From contig SVGZ01000020.1 of the NCBI GenBank assembly GCA_015056045.1, positions 1-33,529 on the forward strand: 33,529 nt of DNA. Direction: 5' to 3'. Made by a program: the position numbers and the translations under genes. The notes beneath the pieces are model-generated. The model worked only from the letters and a program-made list of their open reading frames with translations. It was not told the DNA's origin and searched no databases. Origin of the DNA: Clostridiales bacterium (lineage in GTDB: Bacteria; Bacillota; Clostridia; Christensenellales; Christensenellaceae). Below, piece after piece: positions 15,468 through 23,040 of the stretch; position 1 is the first letter of the stretch; each line of letters opens with the position of its first letter.

Positions 15468-16226
15468 TTAAAACAATTCATCGAGAAGATGATACCACCG
15501 GATTTTCTTTTTATCGTAGGCAAAACCCGCTTCACGCACGAATTTCTCTTCGTCAAAGATTCCCGTCTGATGCCTGATATCGCGGAGCAGGATCGCTATA
15601 TCCTGATTTCTGTCTGTAAGGGCGCATTTCCCGAGGTCAAAAAAGCCGATCCCCTCTTTTGTAAGAATGAGATTATTCAGGCAAAGATCCCCATGCGTAA
15701 GGGTAAGATCATCCTCCGCAGGCGCATTTTCGGAAAGCCAATCCCACAACGCCATCGGATCACGAAAGCCGTTTTTTCCGTATGTTTCGGGCTCGCAGTT
15801 TTCCATATCAGCTTCGCCTTTTTCAATATTTTCCCATGCCCATGAAAGCCTTGTCCGAAGTTCTATACGGCTTGGGATAAGCTCTTTTCCAGCGCTTTCA
15901 AGGAGCAAAAGCGCCTCTTTTCCGATCTCTTGCATCCTGCTTTGCGGAATAGTCTCTCCTTTGAGTCTCGACATCAGAAGATATGCTTTTCCGCCTTCTT
16001 TTTCATAGGCATAGACCTCGGGAACGATCAGTTTTCCCTCAAGAAAGCGCATCATTTTTACTTCGTTATCCGCTTCAAAGCCATCTTCGCTGACTTTCAA
16101 AACCATTTCCGGGAAAAGAAGAACGGAGGATGCGGACATCCCGACCGTATCCTCCATATACTGATTTTTACCAATGTGTTTTTGTATATTTTCCGGTAAA
16201 TACAACATATTTTCGTTTTTATTCAA
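15468..16226 (-). CDS. Aminoglycoside phosphotransferase-like kinase (APH fold)
   Basis: The protein has 252 residues if it starts at TTG 16226, which overlaps the end of the preceding gene by 8 bases, or 246 from ATG 16208. Neither start has a strong ribosome binding site. The APH(3')-like catalytic loop is HGDLCLNN and the metal-binding region is FFDLGKCALTDRNQDIA. Near the N-terminus LKVSED and MSRLKGE fit the nucleotide-binding lobe. Enzymes of this family phosphorylate aminoglycosides, but many chromosomal relatives act on other small molecules, and resistance cannot be concluded from sequence. The position at the end of the murD-reductase run suggests a resident gene, not a cassette. 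Confidence 0.75.
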   Translation of the reverse strand: MNKNENMLYLPENIQKHIGKNQYMEDTVGMSASSVLLFPEMVLKVSEDGFEADNEVKMMRFLEGKLIVPEVYAYEKEGGKAYLLMSRLKGETIPQSRMQEIGKEALLLLESAGKELIPSRIELRTRLSWAWENIEKGEADMENCEPETYGKNGFRDPMALWDWLSENAPAEDDLTLTHGDLCLNNLILTKEGIGFFDLGKCALTDRNQDIAILLRDIRHQTGIFDEEKFVREAGFAYDKKKIRWYHLLDELF

Positions 16227-17361
16227 AGAATGTCTTTGTCTTCAGCATGCGCTCCGCAATATTGACGCCAAAGGGACAACGGGTTTCGCAGCTTTTGCAG
16301 CCAATGCAGTCCGATGCGTTCTTTTCCATGGCGAAATAATGCTCGCGAATAGAAGCCGGTACTTCGCTCTGCATTGCCGCAAGGTCATAGAATTTATTGA
16401 CCATAGCGATATGGATCCCCATCGGGCAAGGCTGGCAATGACCGCAATAGGTGCATTCACCGCCGAAAGCATGCTTAGGTGCGCTTGCCAAGACGCTTGC
16501 ATAGTCTTTTTCTTCGTCCGATGCCGTTTCATAGGAGCAAGCCTCACGAACATGATCTATATTGCTGAAACCAACCATGACGGAAGCGACAGCAGGTCTT
16601 GTCAGGCAATAATGCAGGCACTGCACAGGCGTTAAGGCAACACCGAAAGGCGAACGCTTTTCATCGAAAAGTCTGCCGCCGGCATAGCCTTTCATAACGG
16701 TAATGCCAACACCTTTTTGCTCGCAAAGCTGATACAGAGCCGTTTTTTCCGGGTCAATACCGCCAAGCTTTTCATCATATTCATCCACGAAATATTCGTT
16801 GATGTCTTCCGTCGGCGGAAGCATATCGAAAGCAGGATTGATACTGAACAGGATCACTTCGATAATGCCGCTTTCCACAGCCATTTTGGCGATCTTCGGG
16901 TTATGCGTGCCCATGCCGATATGGCGGATCTTGCCCTGTTCTTTTAATTCCTTTGCATATTCGATGAAAGGACCTTCCATAATGCCGCGGTAGTCTTTTT
17001 CCTCATCGACATAGTGAATGAGCCCGATATCGATATAATCCGTGCGGAAGCGCATAAGAAGATCTTCAAAAGCTTCTTTTGTTGCTTCCAAATCTCTCGT
17101 ACGGTAATACTGCCCGTCTTTGAAAGCAGAGCCGAGCTGACCCTGTACGATCCATTTATCCCTGTTCTTTTCAATGGCACGGCCAAGGTTACTGCGGACG
17201 TTTGGCTCAGACATCCAGCAATCGAGGATATTGATGCCGTATTTTTCGCATTCACGAACGACTTCTTCCACCTGTTCATAGCTTGCGCCTTCGAGCCATT
17301 CGCCGCCAAGGCCGACTTCGCTTACTTTAAGGCCTGTATTGCCAAGTTCTCTGTATTTCAT
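16219..17361 (-). CDS. Aldo/keto reductase with C-terminal 4Fe-4S domain
   Basis: The protein has 380 residues from ATG 17361, with AAAGGAA upstream. Residues 1 to about 280 form an aldo/keto reductase TIM barrel (YRELGNTGLKVSEVGLGG at the start, YIDIGLIHYVD, GKIRHIGMGTHNP). The C-terminal part has two cysteine clusters, CTYCGHCQPCP and CIGCKSCETRCP, typical of 4Fe-4S ferredoxin domains. Such fusions are common in anaerobic Clostridia and their physiological substrates are mostly unknown. The barrel lacks the tyrosine of the usual catalytic tetrad: the DTAxxYG segment reads DCWMSEP. The gene lies after a terminator that follows murD, and its end overlaps the APH-like gene. Confidence 0.88.
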   Translation of the reverse strand: MKYRELGNTGLKVSEVGLGGEWLEGASYEQVEEVVRECEKYGINILDCWMSEPNVRSNLGRAIEKNRDKWIVQGQLGSAFKDGQYYRTRDLEATKEAFEDLLMRFRTDYIDIGLIHYVDEEKDYRGIMEGPFIEYAKELKEQGKIRHIGMGTHNPKIAKMAVESGIIEVILFSINPAFDMLPPTEDINEYFVDEYDEKLGGIDPEKTALYQLCEQKGVGITVMKGYAGGRLFDEKRSPFGVALTPVQCLHYCLTRPAVASVMVGFSNIDHVREACSYETASDEEKDYASVLASAPKHAFGGECTYCGHCQPCPMGIHIAMVNKFYDLAAMQSEVPASIREHYFAMEKNASDCIGCKSCETRCPFGVNIAERMLKTKTFFE

Positions 17362-17384
17362 TTTTGGTTCCTTTCCTGTCTTTC

Positions 17385-17414
17385 CTTGAAGAAAAGCGAC
17401 CGTAAAGGCCGCTT
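17385..17414 (-). terminator. Terminator after murD
   Basis: On the minus strand AAGCGGCC pairs with GGTCGCTT (one G-T wobble) around a 5-nt loop, then a short T-rich tail TTCTTC. The tail is weak, so readthrough into the reductase gene is plausible. Confidence 0.65.
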
Positions 17415-17421
17415 GTTTTTC

Positions 17422-18783
17422 TTATAAATGGCTGACGATGTCTTTAAATACTCTGCCGCGCTGTTCAAAATTGTCAAACATATCCCAGCTTGCACAGGCA
17501 GGCGATAAGAGGACATTGCCTCCGCTCGGGCAAAGATCATTTGCCATAAGCACAGCATCGTGGAAATCCGCTGCACGGTGGATATTTTTATAGCCGGCTT
17601 TTGCCGCAGCTGCTGCGATCTTATCTGCCGTTACGCCAAGGATAACGATATCTTCGATCTTGTCGCTCATATTTTCAAAGAGCACATCAAATTCGAGGTG
17701 TTTATCATAGCCGCCGAGGATAAGGACTGTCGGTGTCTTCATCGTGGCGATCGCTTTTAATGTCGCTTCGGGTGTTGTTGCCTTGGAGTCGTTGATGAAG
17801 CACTTGTTGTTTACTTCGCGGACAAACTCGATGCGGTGTTCAACACCGGGGAATGTCTTTAAGGTTTCGGCGATCGTCTTTGCCGGAACGCCAAGAGGCA
17901 TTGCAAGGCAGACAGCCGCCATAGCATTCTGCAGGTTATGCAGACCGGGGATGCGGATATCATCTGCATCGATGATCTCTGTTTCTTTACCGTTCATGCG
18001 GAAGACGAGCATACCGTTTCGGAGGAATGCGCCTTCGGTAACGTCTGTCGTCGTGCTGAACCAAAGCAGGCGGCACTTGACATAAGCGGCATATTTGCGG
18101 CAGTTCATATCGTCGTAGTTCAGCACGGCGATATCATCGGGCTGCTGATTTTCAAACATACGAAGCTTTGCTGCGCAGTATGCTTCCATCGTGATAAATC
18201 TGTCGAGGTGATTTTCTGTCAGGTTCAGAAGAGCTGCTGCCTTCGGATGGAAATTCTTGATCGTTTCAAGCTGCAGCGCTGCTGTTTCTGCAACGACGAT
18301 GCCGTCATCTGTTGTGAGGTGTGCTTCTTCGCAGATCGGCTGACCGATGTTGCCAAGAACCTGTGTATGTCTGCCCGAAGCTTTGAAAATTTCGCCTGTG
18401 AGTGCTGTTGTTGTCGTTTTGCCGTTTGCACCGCTGATCGCAACAAAATCGCCCTTTGAATAGCGATAGCCAAGTTCGATCTCTGCGATGACATCTTTGC
18501 AGAGGGCATAAGCCTTGCGGATGAAAGGCAGCCTTGTCGGAACACCGGGCGATAAAACGAGCGCATCCATCATGCCGATGTGCGGATTCGGGTCTTTGCC
18601 AAGAAGGTCTGTGCAGTCTTTTAAAAGTTCCGCAACGTTATCGCCGAAAGCTTCCTTCGGCTTTGCATCGTAAAGGAAAACCCTTGCACCTTCGCGGATG
18701 AGGAGCTTTGCCGCGGAAATACCGCTCTTTGCCATTCCGACTACCATAACGTTTTTGTTCTTGTAATCTGCATATGTTTTCAT
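17422..18783 (-). CDS. murD: UDP-N-acetylmuramoylalanine--D-glutamate ligase
   Basis: The protein has 453 residues from ATG 18783, preceded by AAAGGA. It adds D-glutamate to UDP-MurNAc-L-Ala in cytoplasmic peptidoglycan precursor synthesis, using ATP. The N-terminal Rossmann-like domain holds VVGMAKSGISA. The ATP site GANGKTTTT is at residues 118-126, followed by AETAALQLE, NLTENHLDR, the GVEHRIEF loop and NDSKATTPEA. The usual AEVSSFQLE is changed to AETAALQLE. The gene lies 27 bases after mraY, so the two form a fragment of the division/cell-wall cluster. Confidence 0.95.
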   Translation of the reverse strand: MKTYADYKNKNVMVVGMAKSGISAAKLLIREGARVFLYDAKPKEAFGDNVAELLKDCTDLLGKDPNPHIGMMDALVLSPGVPTRLPFIRKAYALCKDVIAEIELGYRYSKGDFVAISGANGKTTTTALTGEIFKASGRHTQVLGNIGQPICEEAHLTTDDGIVVAETAALQLETIKNFHPKAAALLNLTENHLDRFITMEAYCAAKLRMFENQQPDDIAVLNYDDMNCRKYAAYVKCRLLWFSTTTDVTEGAFLRNGMLVFRMNGKETEIIDADDIRIPGLHNLQNAMAAVCLAMPLGVPAKTIAETLKTFPGVEHRIEFVREVNNKCFINDSKATTPEATLKAIATMKTPTVLILGGYDKHLEFDVLFENMSDKIEDIVILGVTADKIAAAAAKAGYKNIHRAADFHDAVLMANDLCPSGGNVLLSPACASWDMFDNFEQRGRVFKDIVSHL

Positions 18784-18810
18784 ATTGTTTTCCTTTCTGA
18801 TACGGATCTC

Positions 18811-19794
18811 TTAAAGTACGCCGAGCAGCGCGATAAGACAGGCTGCGGCTGTGACGAGCATATAGTTGCTGACGATCTTCGTTTCCGGAATACCCTTCTT
18901 TTCAAAATGATGGTGAAGCGGAGCCATGAGGAAGATGCGTTTTTTGTTGCGGAGCTTATAGCTGCCAACCTGCAGGACGACAGAAAGATCCGAAACGGTA
19001 TAGATAATGCCCATAAGCGGGATCATCAGCTGCAGTCTTGTGAGGACGAAAAGCATCGCAATGCCTCCGCCGAGGAAGAACGCACCGAGGTCACCCATGA
19101 ACACTCTTGCCGGGTAAGAATTGAAGCGCAGGAAGCCAAGGCAAGCGCCTGTGAGTGCTGCTGCGAAAATGACGAGGTCTTTGCCGACAACGGAACCTGC
19201 CTCTGCCATGCCGTATAAAATGATGGTAAAGGTTGCCGAAACGATCATCGTAACACCGCTCGAAAGACCATCGAGACCGTCTGTTAAGTTAACGCCGTTT
19301 GTCAGCGCGATAATGCAGAATGTTGTAAAAGGAATATACCAGATACCGAGATCCCATTCGAGGTCAAAGAAAGGAACATAGAGCTTCGTGCCGACCGCTT
19401 CGTTGTTATAGGCAAAAACGGCGATCAATACGGAGAATACGAGCTGGAAAAGGATCTTCTGATATGCCCTAAGGCCATCGGAATTGTGTTTTAAGATCTT
19501 GAGCAGGTCATCAAGACCGCCCATGAGGCCAAAAGCAAGGCTTGCCGCAAGCGTTACCCAGGAATAGGTGAAGAGCTTGTTCATGTAAATCAGGCAGGTA
19601 ACGAGAACGCCGAAAGCCATAATAATACCGCCCATTGTCGGTGTGCCCGCTTTTTTATAATGAGATTCCGGGCCAAGCTCACGGATCGGCTGACCGGCTT
19701 TCAGGCTGCGGAGAAGCGGAATTGCGACAACACCGCCAGCAAGAGCCGCAACAAAGGATATTAAAATAGATAAAATCATCGTTTCCATTATCAT
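18811..19794 (-). CDS. mraY: Phospho-N-acetylmuramoyl-pentapeptide transferase
   Basis: The protein has 327 residues from ATG 19794. A second in-frame ATG at 19788 is equally possible, since GGAAG is the only weak ribosome binding site. It is a polytopic membrane enzyme that transfers phospho-MurNAc-pentapeptide to undecaprenyl phosphate, giving lipid I. Family motifs: GTPTMGG, NLTDGLDGL, and the C-terminal APLHHHFEKKG histidine motif. The normally strict FMGDTGS motif reads FMGDLGA; the aspartate is kept. It is followed by murD. Confidence 0.95.
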   Translation of the reverse strand: MIMETMILSILISFVAALAGGVVAIPLLRSLKAGQPIRELGPESHYKKAGTPTMGGIIMAFGVLVTCLIYMNKLFTYSWVTLAASLAFGLMGGLDDLLKILKHNSDGLRAYQKILFQLVFSVLIAVFAYNNEAVGTKLYVPFFDLEWDLGIWYIPFTTFCIIALTNGVNLTDGLDGLSSGVTMIVSATFTIILYGMAEAGSVVGKDLVIFAAALTGACLGFLRFNSYPARVFMGDLGAFFLGGGIAMLFVLTRLQLMIPLMGIIYTVSDLSVVLQVGSYKLRNKKRIFLMAPLHHHFEKKGIPETKIVSNYMLVTAAACLIALLGVL

Positions 19795-20002
19795 TCAACT
19801 TCCAATATAAATAGTATGATATAAAGAAATATACCATGAATCATGGATTTTAGCAAGCAGAGCGGTAAACAGAGAAAAATAAAAGTCTGGCATGACATTC
19901 CCCAAGTACAATACAAGGACAATACCAACGCAGACTTTAAACAATATCAATTCTGTTCTTTATTCATTTTTCTGCTTTCTTTCAGATCAAACTGTCTAAA
20001 TG

Positions 20003-20338
20003 CAGTCTTCCTTTTCCCCATAAACCAAAAGAACTATCTCTCAAGATAAACTATTGATTTCAGGTTATATCTTCTCAACCATCAATCTCTATCATTGAAA
20101 ATTAAAATTTCAGGCCTAACGCTTCCCCACAAACTAAACAAACTATCTCTCAAGATAACCTATCGATTTCAGGTTATATCTTCTCAACAATCAATCTCCA
20201 TCATTGAAAAGTAAAAATTTCAGGCCTGGCTCTTGCCCATAAACTAAAAGAACTTTCTCTTAAGATAAAACCTGCGATTTCAGGCCATATCGTCCCAACC
20301 ATCAATCTCTAAAATTGAAAATTAAAAAGGACGCTGAC
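20003..20338. repeat. Array of three ~110-bp direct repeats (left cluster)
   Basis: Three imperfect tandem units of about 110 bp. The octamer ATTTCAGG recurs at 20057, 20107, 20166, 20217 and 20277, giving alternate spacings of about 50 and 60 and a period of 109-111. Each unit contains CTCAAGATAA (or close), a second ATTTCAGG, CATCAATCTC and ATTGAAAA. The left edge is CAGTCTTCCTTTTCCCCA and the right edge is ATTGAAAATTAAAAA, the same edges as the second cluster at 21739-21954. The right edge coincides with the serpin terminator T-tract. No coding capacity. Confidence 0.85.
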
Positions 20339-20347
20339 TGCGCCCTT
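20320..20347 (-). terminator. Serpin gene terminator
   Basis: On the minus strand AAGGGCGC pairs with GCGTCCTT around AGTCA, followed by TTTTTAATTTT. The T-run is the first part of the repeat array. Confidence 0.85.
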
Positions 20348-20357
20348 GCTATTATTT

Positions 20358-21629
20358 TTATTCGACTTCGCTGTGTGTTCCCACAAAAATAAGTTGATCT
20401 TCCACAATGACGGCATAAAGGAAAGGCCTGTCAAGACAGAATGTAAAATACTGCGGTACGCTTTCTTCAATAACTTCCATCGCCGTATAAGCGGCAGCCT
20501 CTGCGCCTTTTTCATCGACAATGATCAAAGCCTCCTGCTTGACAGTGCCGACAAACAATCTTCTGCCCTTAGAAATCCCTCCTAAATCTGCTACACCTTC
20601 TGTAAAAGCATGCTTAACACCAAGCTGCTGCAAGGTCGGGATAAGATTATAGCTGCTCTTGATCTTAAATTTCGGAAGGTAAAGCTTTGTTTCCCTGCGG
20701 TCTTCTTCACCGCCAAAAAGCATTTCCTGCATAAGCGCCGGATCTTTTAACATTTCGGAAAGATCTTCATCTTTACCCGGTAAGACAAACAGCATCTGCG
20801 AGTTTTTCATCGGCAAAACGAGTCTGCGCCAGCCTTCGCCAACGCCATAATCGAAATACTCGCATTTATACATGAAATCCGTCGTTGCTTCCGTTCCGTC
20901 GGCATTATGGAATGTGCGCGGCTTTGTATCTTTCGTGTCGAATTCTTCTTCCCAAGCGTCTTTGAAATAGACCGCATTGATGATGCTCAGAACGACAGAC
21001 GGGTCTGACACCTTATATCCATCGCCGAGAAGCCCTTTGGTGTTTTCATTGATCCAAGCGCCGATCTCTTTGCTCGCGCCTTCTATATCGCGTTCAAAAT
21101 CCACATTTCCGATAGAGGCATAGTAATTTTCCGCTGCATGGCGAAGAAAATCTTCCTCAACAGGAAACCCATTCTGTATCCAGAGCGAATTGGCAAGAAG
21201 CATTTTCATTTCTTCGCTGTCTCTGTATAAAAGCCTGAAAAGTCTGGCGTTCTGTTCACGAAGCGTTTCCGCATCCGCAACACCAAGCGCAGAAAAGAGT
21301 TCTTCGGCAGTTTCAGCTTTCGCACCGTCGGTCAGAATGGAAAGTGCCATAAACAGGGAAAGCGGCGAATAGCAGTTATTCTCATCGTTTGCAATGAGCT
21401 GCGAAGCTGTGCTTAAAGAAAAATCTTTCAGCGCTTCTTCAAATTCCGGAGAAATCGCATTTTCTTCACGCCATGCTGCAAGTGCTTCCTCTTCCACAGG
21501 TGCTTTCGGATATGCAAACACCGTTTTTATTTCCGCATCCGTTTTTTCCGCACCGGGAATCGCACAGGCACAGAGTGTTGCTGCTGCCATAAAAATGCAT
21601 AATACTGCGATTAAGAGTCTGTTTTTCAT
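20358..21629 (-). CDS. Serpin family protease inhibitor, lipoprotein
   Basis: The protein has 423 residues from ATG 21629, with GAGGAGG upstream. The N-terminal signal peptide ends in a lipobox (ATLCAC), so it is probably anchored outside the membrane. Serpin features in order: NCYSPLSLFMALSIL, LLANSLWIQNG, INAVYFKDAWEEEF, and the hinge E373-K-G-A-E-A-A-A-Y-T of the reactive-centre loop. The small-residue hinge predicts an inhibitory serpin that traps serine or cysteine proteases. Aligning the loop from the hinge places P1-P1' at Glu389-Ser390. Gut bacterial serpins are known to inhibit elastase-like proteases, but this target is not known. The gene is bracketed by the repeat arrays and lies downstream of the SRP RNA gene. 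Confidence 0.93.
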   Translation of the reverse strand: MKNRLLIAVLCIFMAAATLCACAIPGAEKTDAEIKTVFAYPKAPVEEEALAAWREENAISPEFEEALKDFSLSTASQLIANDENNCYSPLSLFMALSILTDGAKAETAEELFSALGVADAETLREQNARLFRLLYRDSEEMKMLLANSLWIQNGFPVEEDFLRHAAENYYASIGNVDFERDIEGASKEIGAWINENTKGLLGDGYKVSDPSVVLSIINAVYFKDAWEEEFDTKDTKPRTFHNADGTEATTDFMYKCEYFDYGVGEGWRRLVLPMKNSQMLFVLPGKDEDLSEMLKDPALMQEMLFGGEEDRRETKLYLPKFKIKSSYNLIPTLQQLGVKHAFTEGVADLGGISKGRRLFVGTVKQEALIIVDEKGAEAAAYTAMEVIEESVPQYFTFCLDRPFLYAVIVEDQLIFVGTHSEVE

Positions 21630-21738
21630 GGTTTATTTCCTCCTCTAATCATTAGACGATATATACAGCAAATTTGTTCCCATTATCTTTAATTTTTCTA
21701 TTTTGGGAAATAAAAATCTGATTTTTCAAGATCCTATA

Positions 21739-21954
21739 CAGTCTTCCTTTTCCCCACAAACCAAAAATCTATCTCTCAAGATAACCTATTGATTTCAGGC
21801 TATACCGCATAAACCATCAATCTCTAAAATTGAAAACTAAAAATTTCAGGTCTGTCTCTTCCCCATAAACTAAAAGAACTTTCTCTCAAGATAAAACTAT
21901 CGATTTCAGGCTATATCTTCTCAACGATCAATCTCAATAATTGAAAATTAAAAA
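21739..21954. repeat. Array of two ~110-bp direct repeats (right cluster)
   Basis: Two units of the same repeat found at 20003-20338, with ATTTCAGG at 21792, 21843 and 21903. The left edge CAGTCTTCCTTTTCCCCA and right edge TTGAAAATTAAAAA match the other cluster. The right edge meets the 3' end of the SRP RNA, so its T-tract serves as the RNA gene's terminator tail. Confidence 0.85.
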
Positions 21955-22226
21955 TGCCGTACACCTGTGGTTGTTCGGCTGTGCTTCAGAGGCACTCCGG
22001 CGTCAGACTCGGTACAGGCATCCCTGCGGCACACATACACATCCGCTTAGTGCTGCTTCCGTCAAGACCTGACACGATTCACAGCAGTATGTTGCACAGG
22101 ACCCATACGTCAACATCCTCGTTTCGGCGCCATGCCATCTGCACAGACGCGACCGCCCAAAAGGAATTCAGCCCCGCTTAGCGTTCGGGTTACAGGAGTC
22201 CGCTACATTCCCGCCTAGTACGGCAA
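21955..22226 (-). ncRNA. ffs: Signal recognition particle RNA, large Firmicutes type
   Basis: The minus strand reads as the large SRP RNA with an Alu domain. The ends TGCCGTAC and GTACGGCA form a perfect terminal helix. The 5' domain carries the UGUAACCC segment of the Alu-domain fold. The S domain has GTCAGGTC and GGAAGCAGCACTAAG, the Ffh-binding helix, then CCGCAGGGATGCCTG. The apical tetraloop (22061-22064) reads UGAC, not GGAA. The length of about 270 nt matches the Bacillus subtilis type, which works with Ffh and an Hbs-like protein in co-translational targeting. A TTTTT tail follows at the start of the repeat array. Confidence 0.93.
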
Positions 22227-22268
22227 ACTTTATGCGATAATTTTTAAAAGCGTTCATCACGCAACATC

Positions 22269-22297
22269 ATCATACCAAAAGGCAGATAAAAAATCAA
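22269..22297 (-). promoter_or_regulatory. Promoter of SRP RNA gene
   Basis: On the minus strand TTGATT (22297-22292) and TATGAT (22274-22269) are 17 bases apart. Transcription would start near 22262, giving a 5' extension of about 36 bases that would need trimming, as happens with the B. subtilis RNA. Confidence 0.75.
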
Positions 22298-22341
22298 CCT
22301 TGCCGGCAAAAGCTTCAAAATTCGTTCAAATTCGCAAGGTT

Positions 22342-22794
22342 TCAGCGGAAAATACGGATGATTGCCGAAGCTAAATCAAACTCCATAAATTCTTCAAAGA
22401 TACCGTTCTGGATCAGGTCAAAGGAATATGACACGACGAAAACAATCCCGACAACGAAAAGAACTGCCGAAACAAGACCGATGATCGAAAGGACGATACC
22501 GGCTACGGCAAAGCTTTTTCCGCCTTGTTTTTTTCCGGAAATGCCCATAACAAGGCCGATAACTGCGCAAATCAGCGCAGGAAACGTCGTAAAATACAAC
22601 AGTATGGAAATAATACCCAGGACAAAGGATGCGATCGAGTTTCCTTTTCTTTCCACAGGCACAGCGGGTGCTGTTTCGGGTTCTGCGCGGTAGCTGCCTT
22701 CTGCCCAAATTTCCTGATGATGGTATTCCTCGTGTTCGGGTTCTGTCGTCGGGTCTTCCTGATCGATCTGAGGTTCTTTATACTGATCACTCAT
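22342..22794 (-). CDS. DUF4190-type membrane protein
   Basis: The protein has 150 residues from ATG 22794, with GGAGG upstream. The first ~50 residues are hydrophilic, rich in Glu, Pro and His. Two hydrophobic helices follow, one ending in GLVMGISGKKQGGKSFAVAGIVLSIIG, the glycine-rich pattern of DUF4190 proteins, then a short tail. The family is thought to contain small integral membrane proteins with no defined function. It has its own extended -10 promoter and is divergent from rpsB. Confidence 0.75.
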   Translation of the reverse strand: MSDQYKEPQIDQEDPTTEPEHEEYHHQEIWAEGSYRAEPETAPAVPVERKGNSIASFVLGIISILLYFTTFPALICAVIGLVMGISGKKQGGKSFAVAGIVLSIIGLVSAVLFVVGIVFVVSYSFDLIQNGIFEEFMEFDLASAIIRIFR

Positions 22795-22823
22795 TTTATG
22801 CAGCCTCCTTTTCGTATAGGGAC

Positions 22824-22832
22824 ATTATACCA
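22824..22832 (-). promoter_or_regulatory. Extended -10 promoter of DUF4190 gene
   Basis: TGG followed by TATAAT on the minus strand fits an extended -10 box about 30 bases before the start codon. The -35 is not clear. Confidence 0.6.
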
Positions 22833-22906
22833 TGGGAAAAGCATATAGAACAGTAAAAATTCGGCATAAATTCGGTAAAAACTTGGTGAAAGATATACAG
22901 TTTTCC

Positions 22907-22935
22907 TTGCAATATGAAAAAGGCTTTGCTATAAT
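22907..22935 (+). promoter_or_regulatory. Promoter of rpsB-tsf
   Basis: TTGCAA (22907-22912) and TATAAT (22930-22935) are separated by 17 bases. The leader is about 100 bases and contains a structured region. Confidence 0.8.
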
Positions 22936-22948
22936 CAAAGGGATGACT

Positions 22949-23016
22949 CACTTTTGCAGATGTGCGCTGTCTGTGCCGTTAAAAAACGGTGGCAGCCGCA
23001 AGTGAAGCAAAAGGTG
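22949..23016 (+). promoter_or_regulatory. Structured rpsB leader, candidate S2 autoregulatory RNA
   Basis: CACTTTTGC (22949-22957) pairs with GCAAAAGGTG (23007-23016) with one bulged G. Inside are stems CTGTC/GGCAG and CCGTT/AACGG closing on an A-rich loop. The element ends just before AAAGGAGG (23024-23031) and ATG 23041, the layout of ribosomal-protein leaders that bind their own product. S2 autoregulation is established in other bacteria; its use here is inferred. Confidence 0.6.
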
Positions 23017-23040
23017 GAATAACAAAGGAGGATTTTTAAA

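Noticed and set aside
20003-21954. CRISPR array
   Set aside because: The repeat unit is ~110 bp, imperfect throughout, without unique spacers of constant length and without cas genes.
21954-22181. Small open frame over the SRP RNA gene
   Set aside because: The DNA is explained by the conserved SRP RNA on the other strand.
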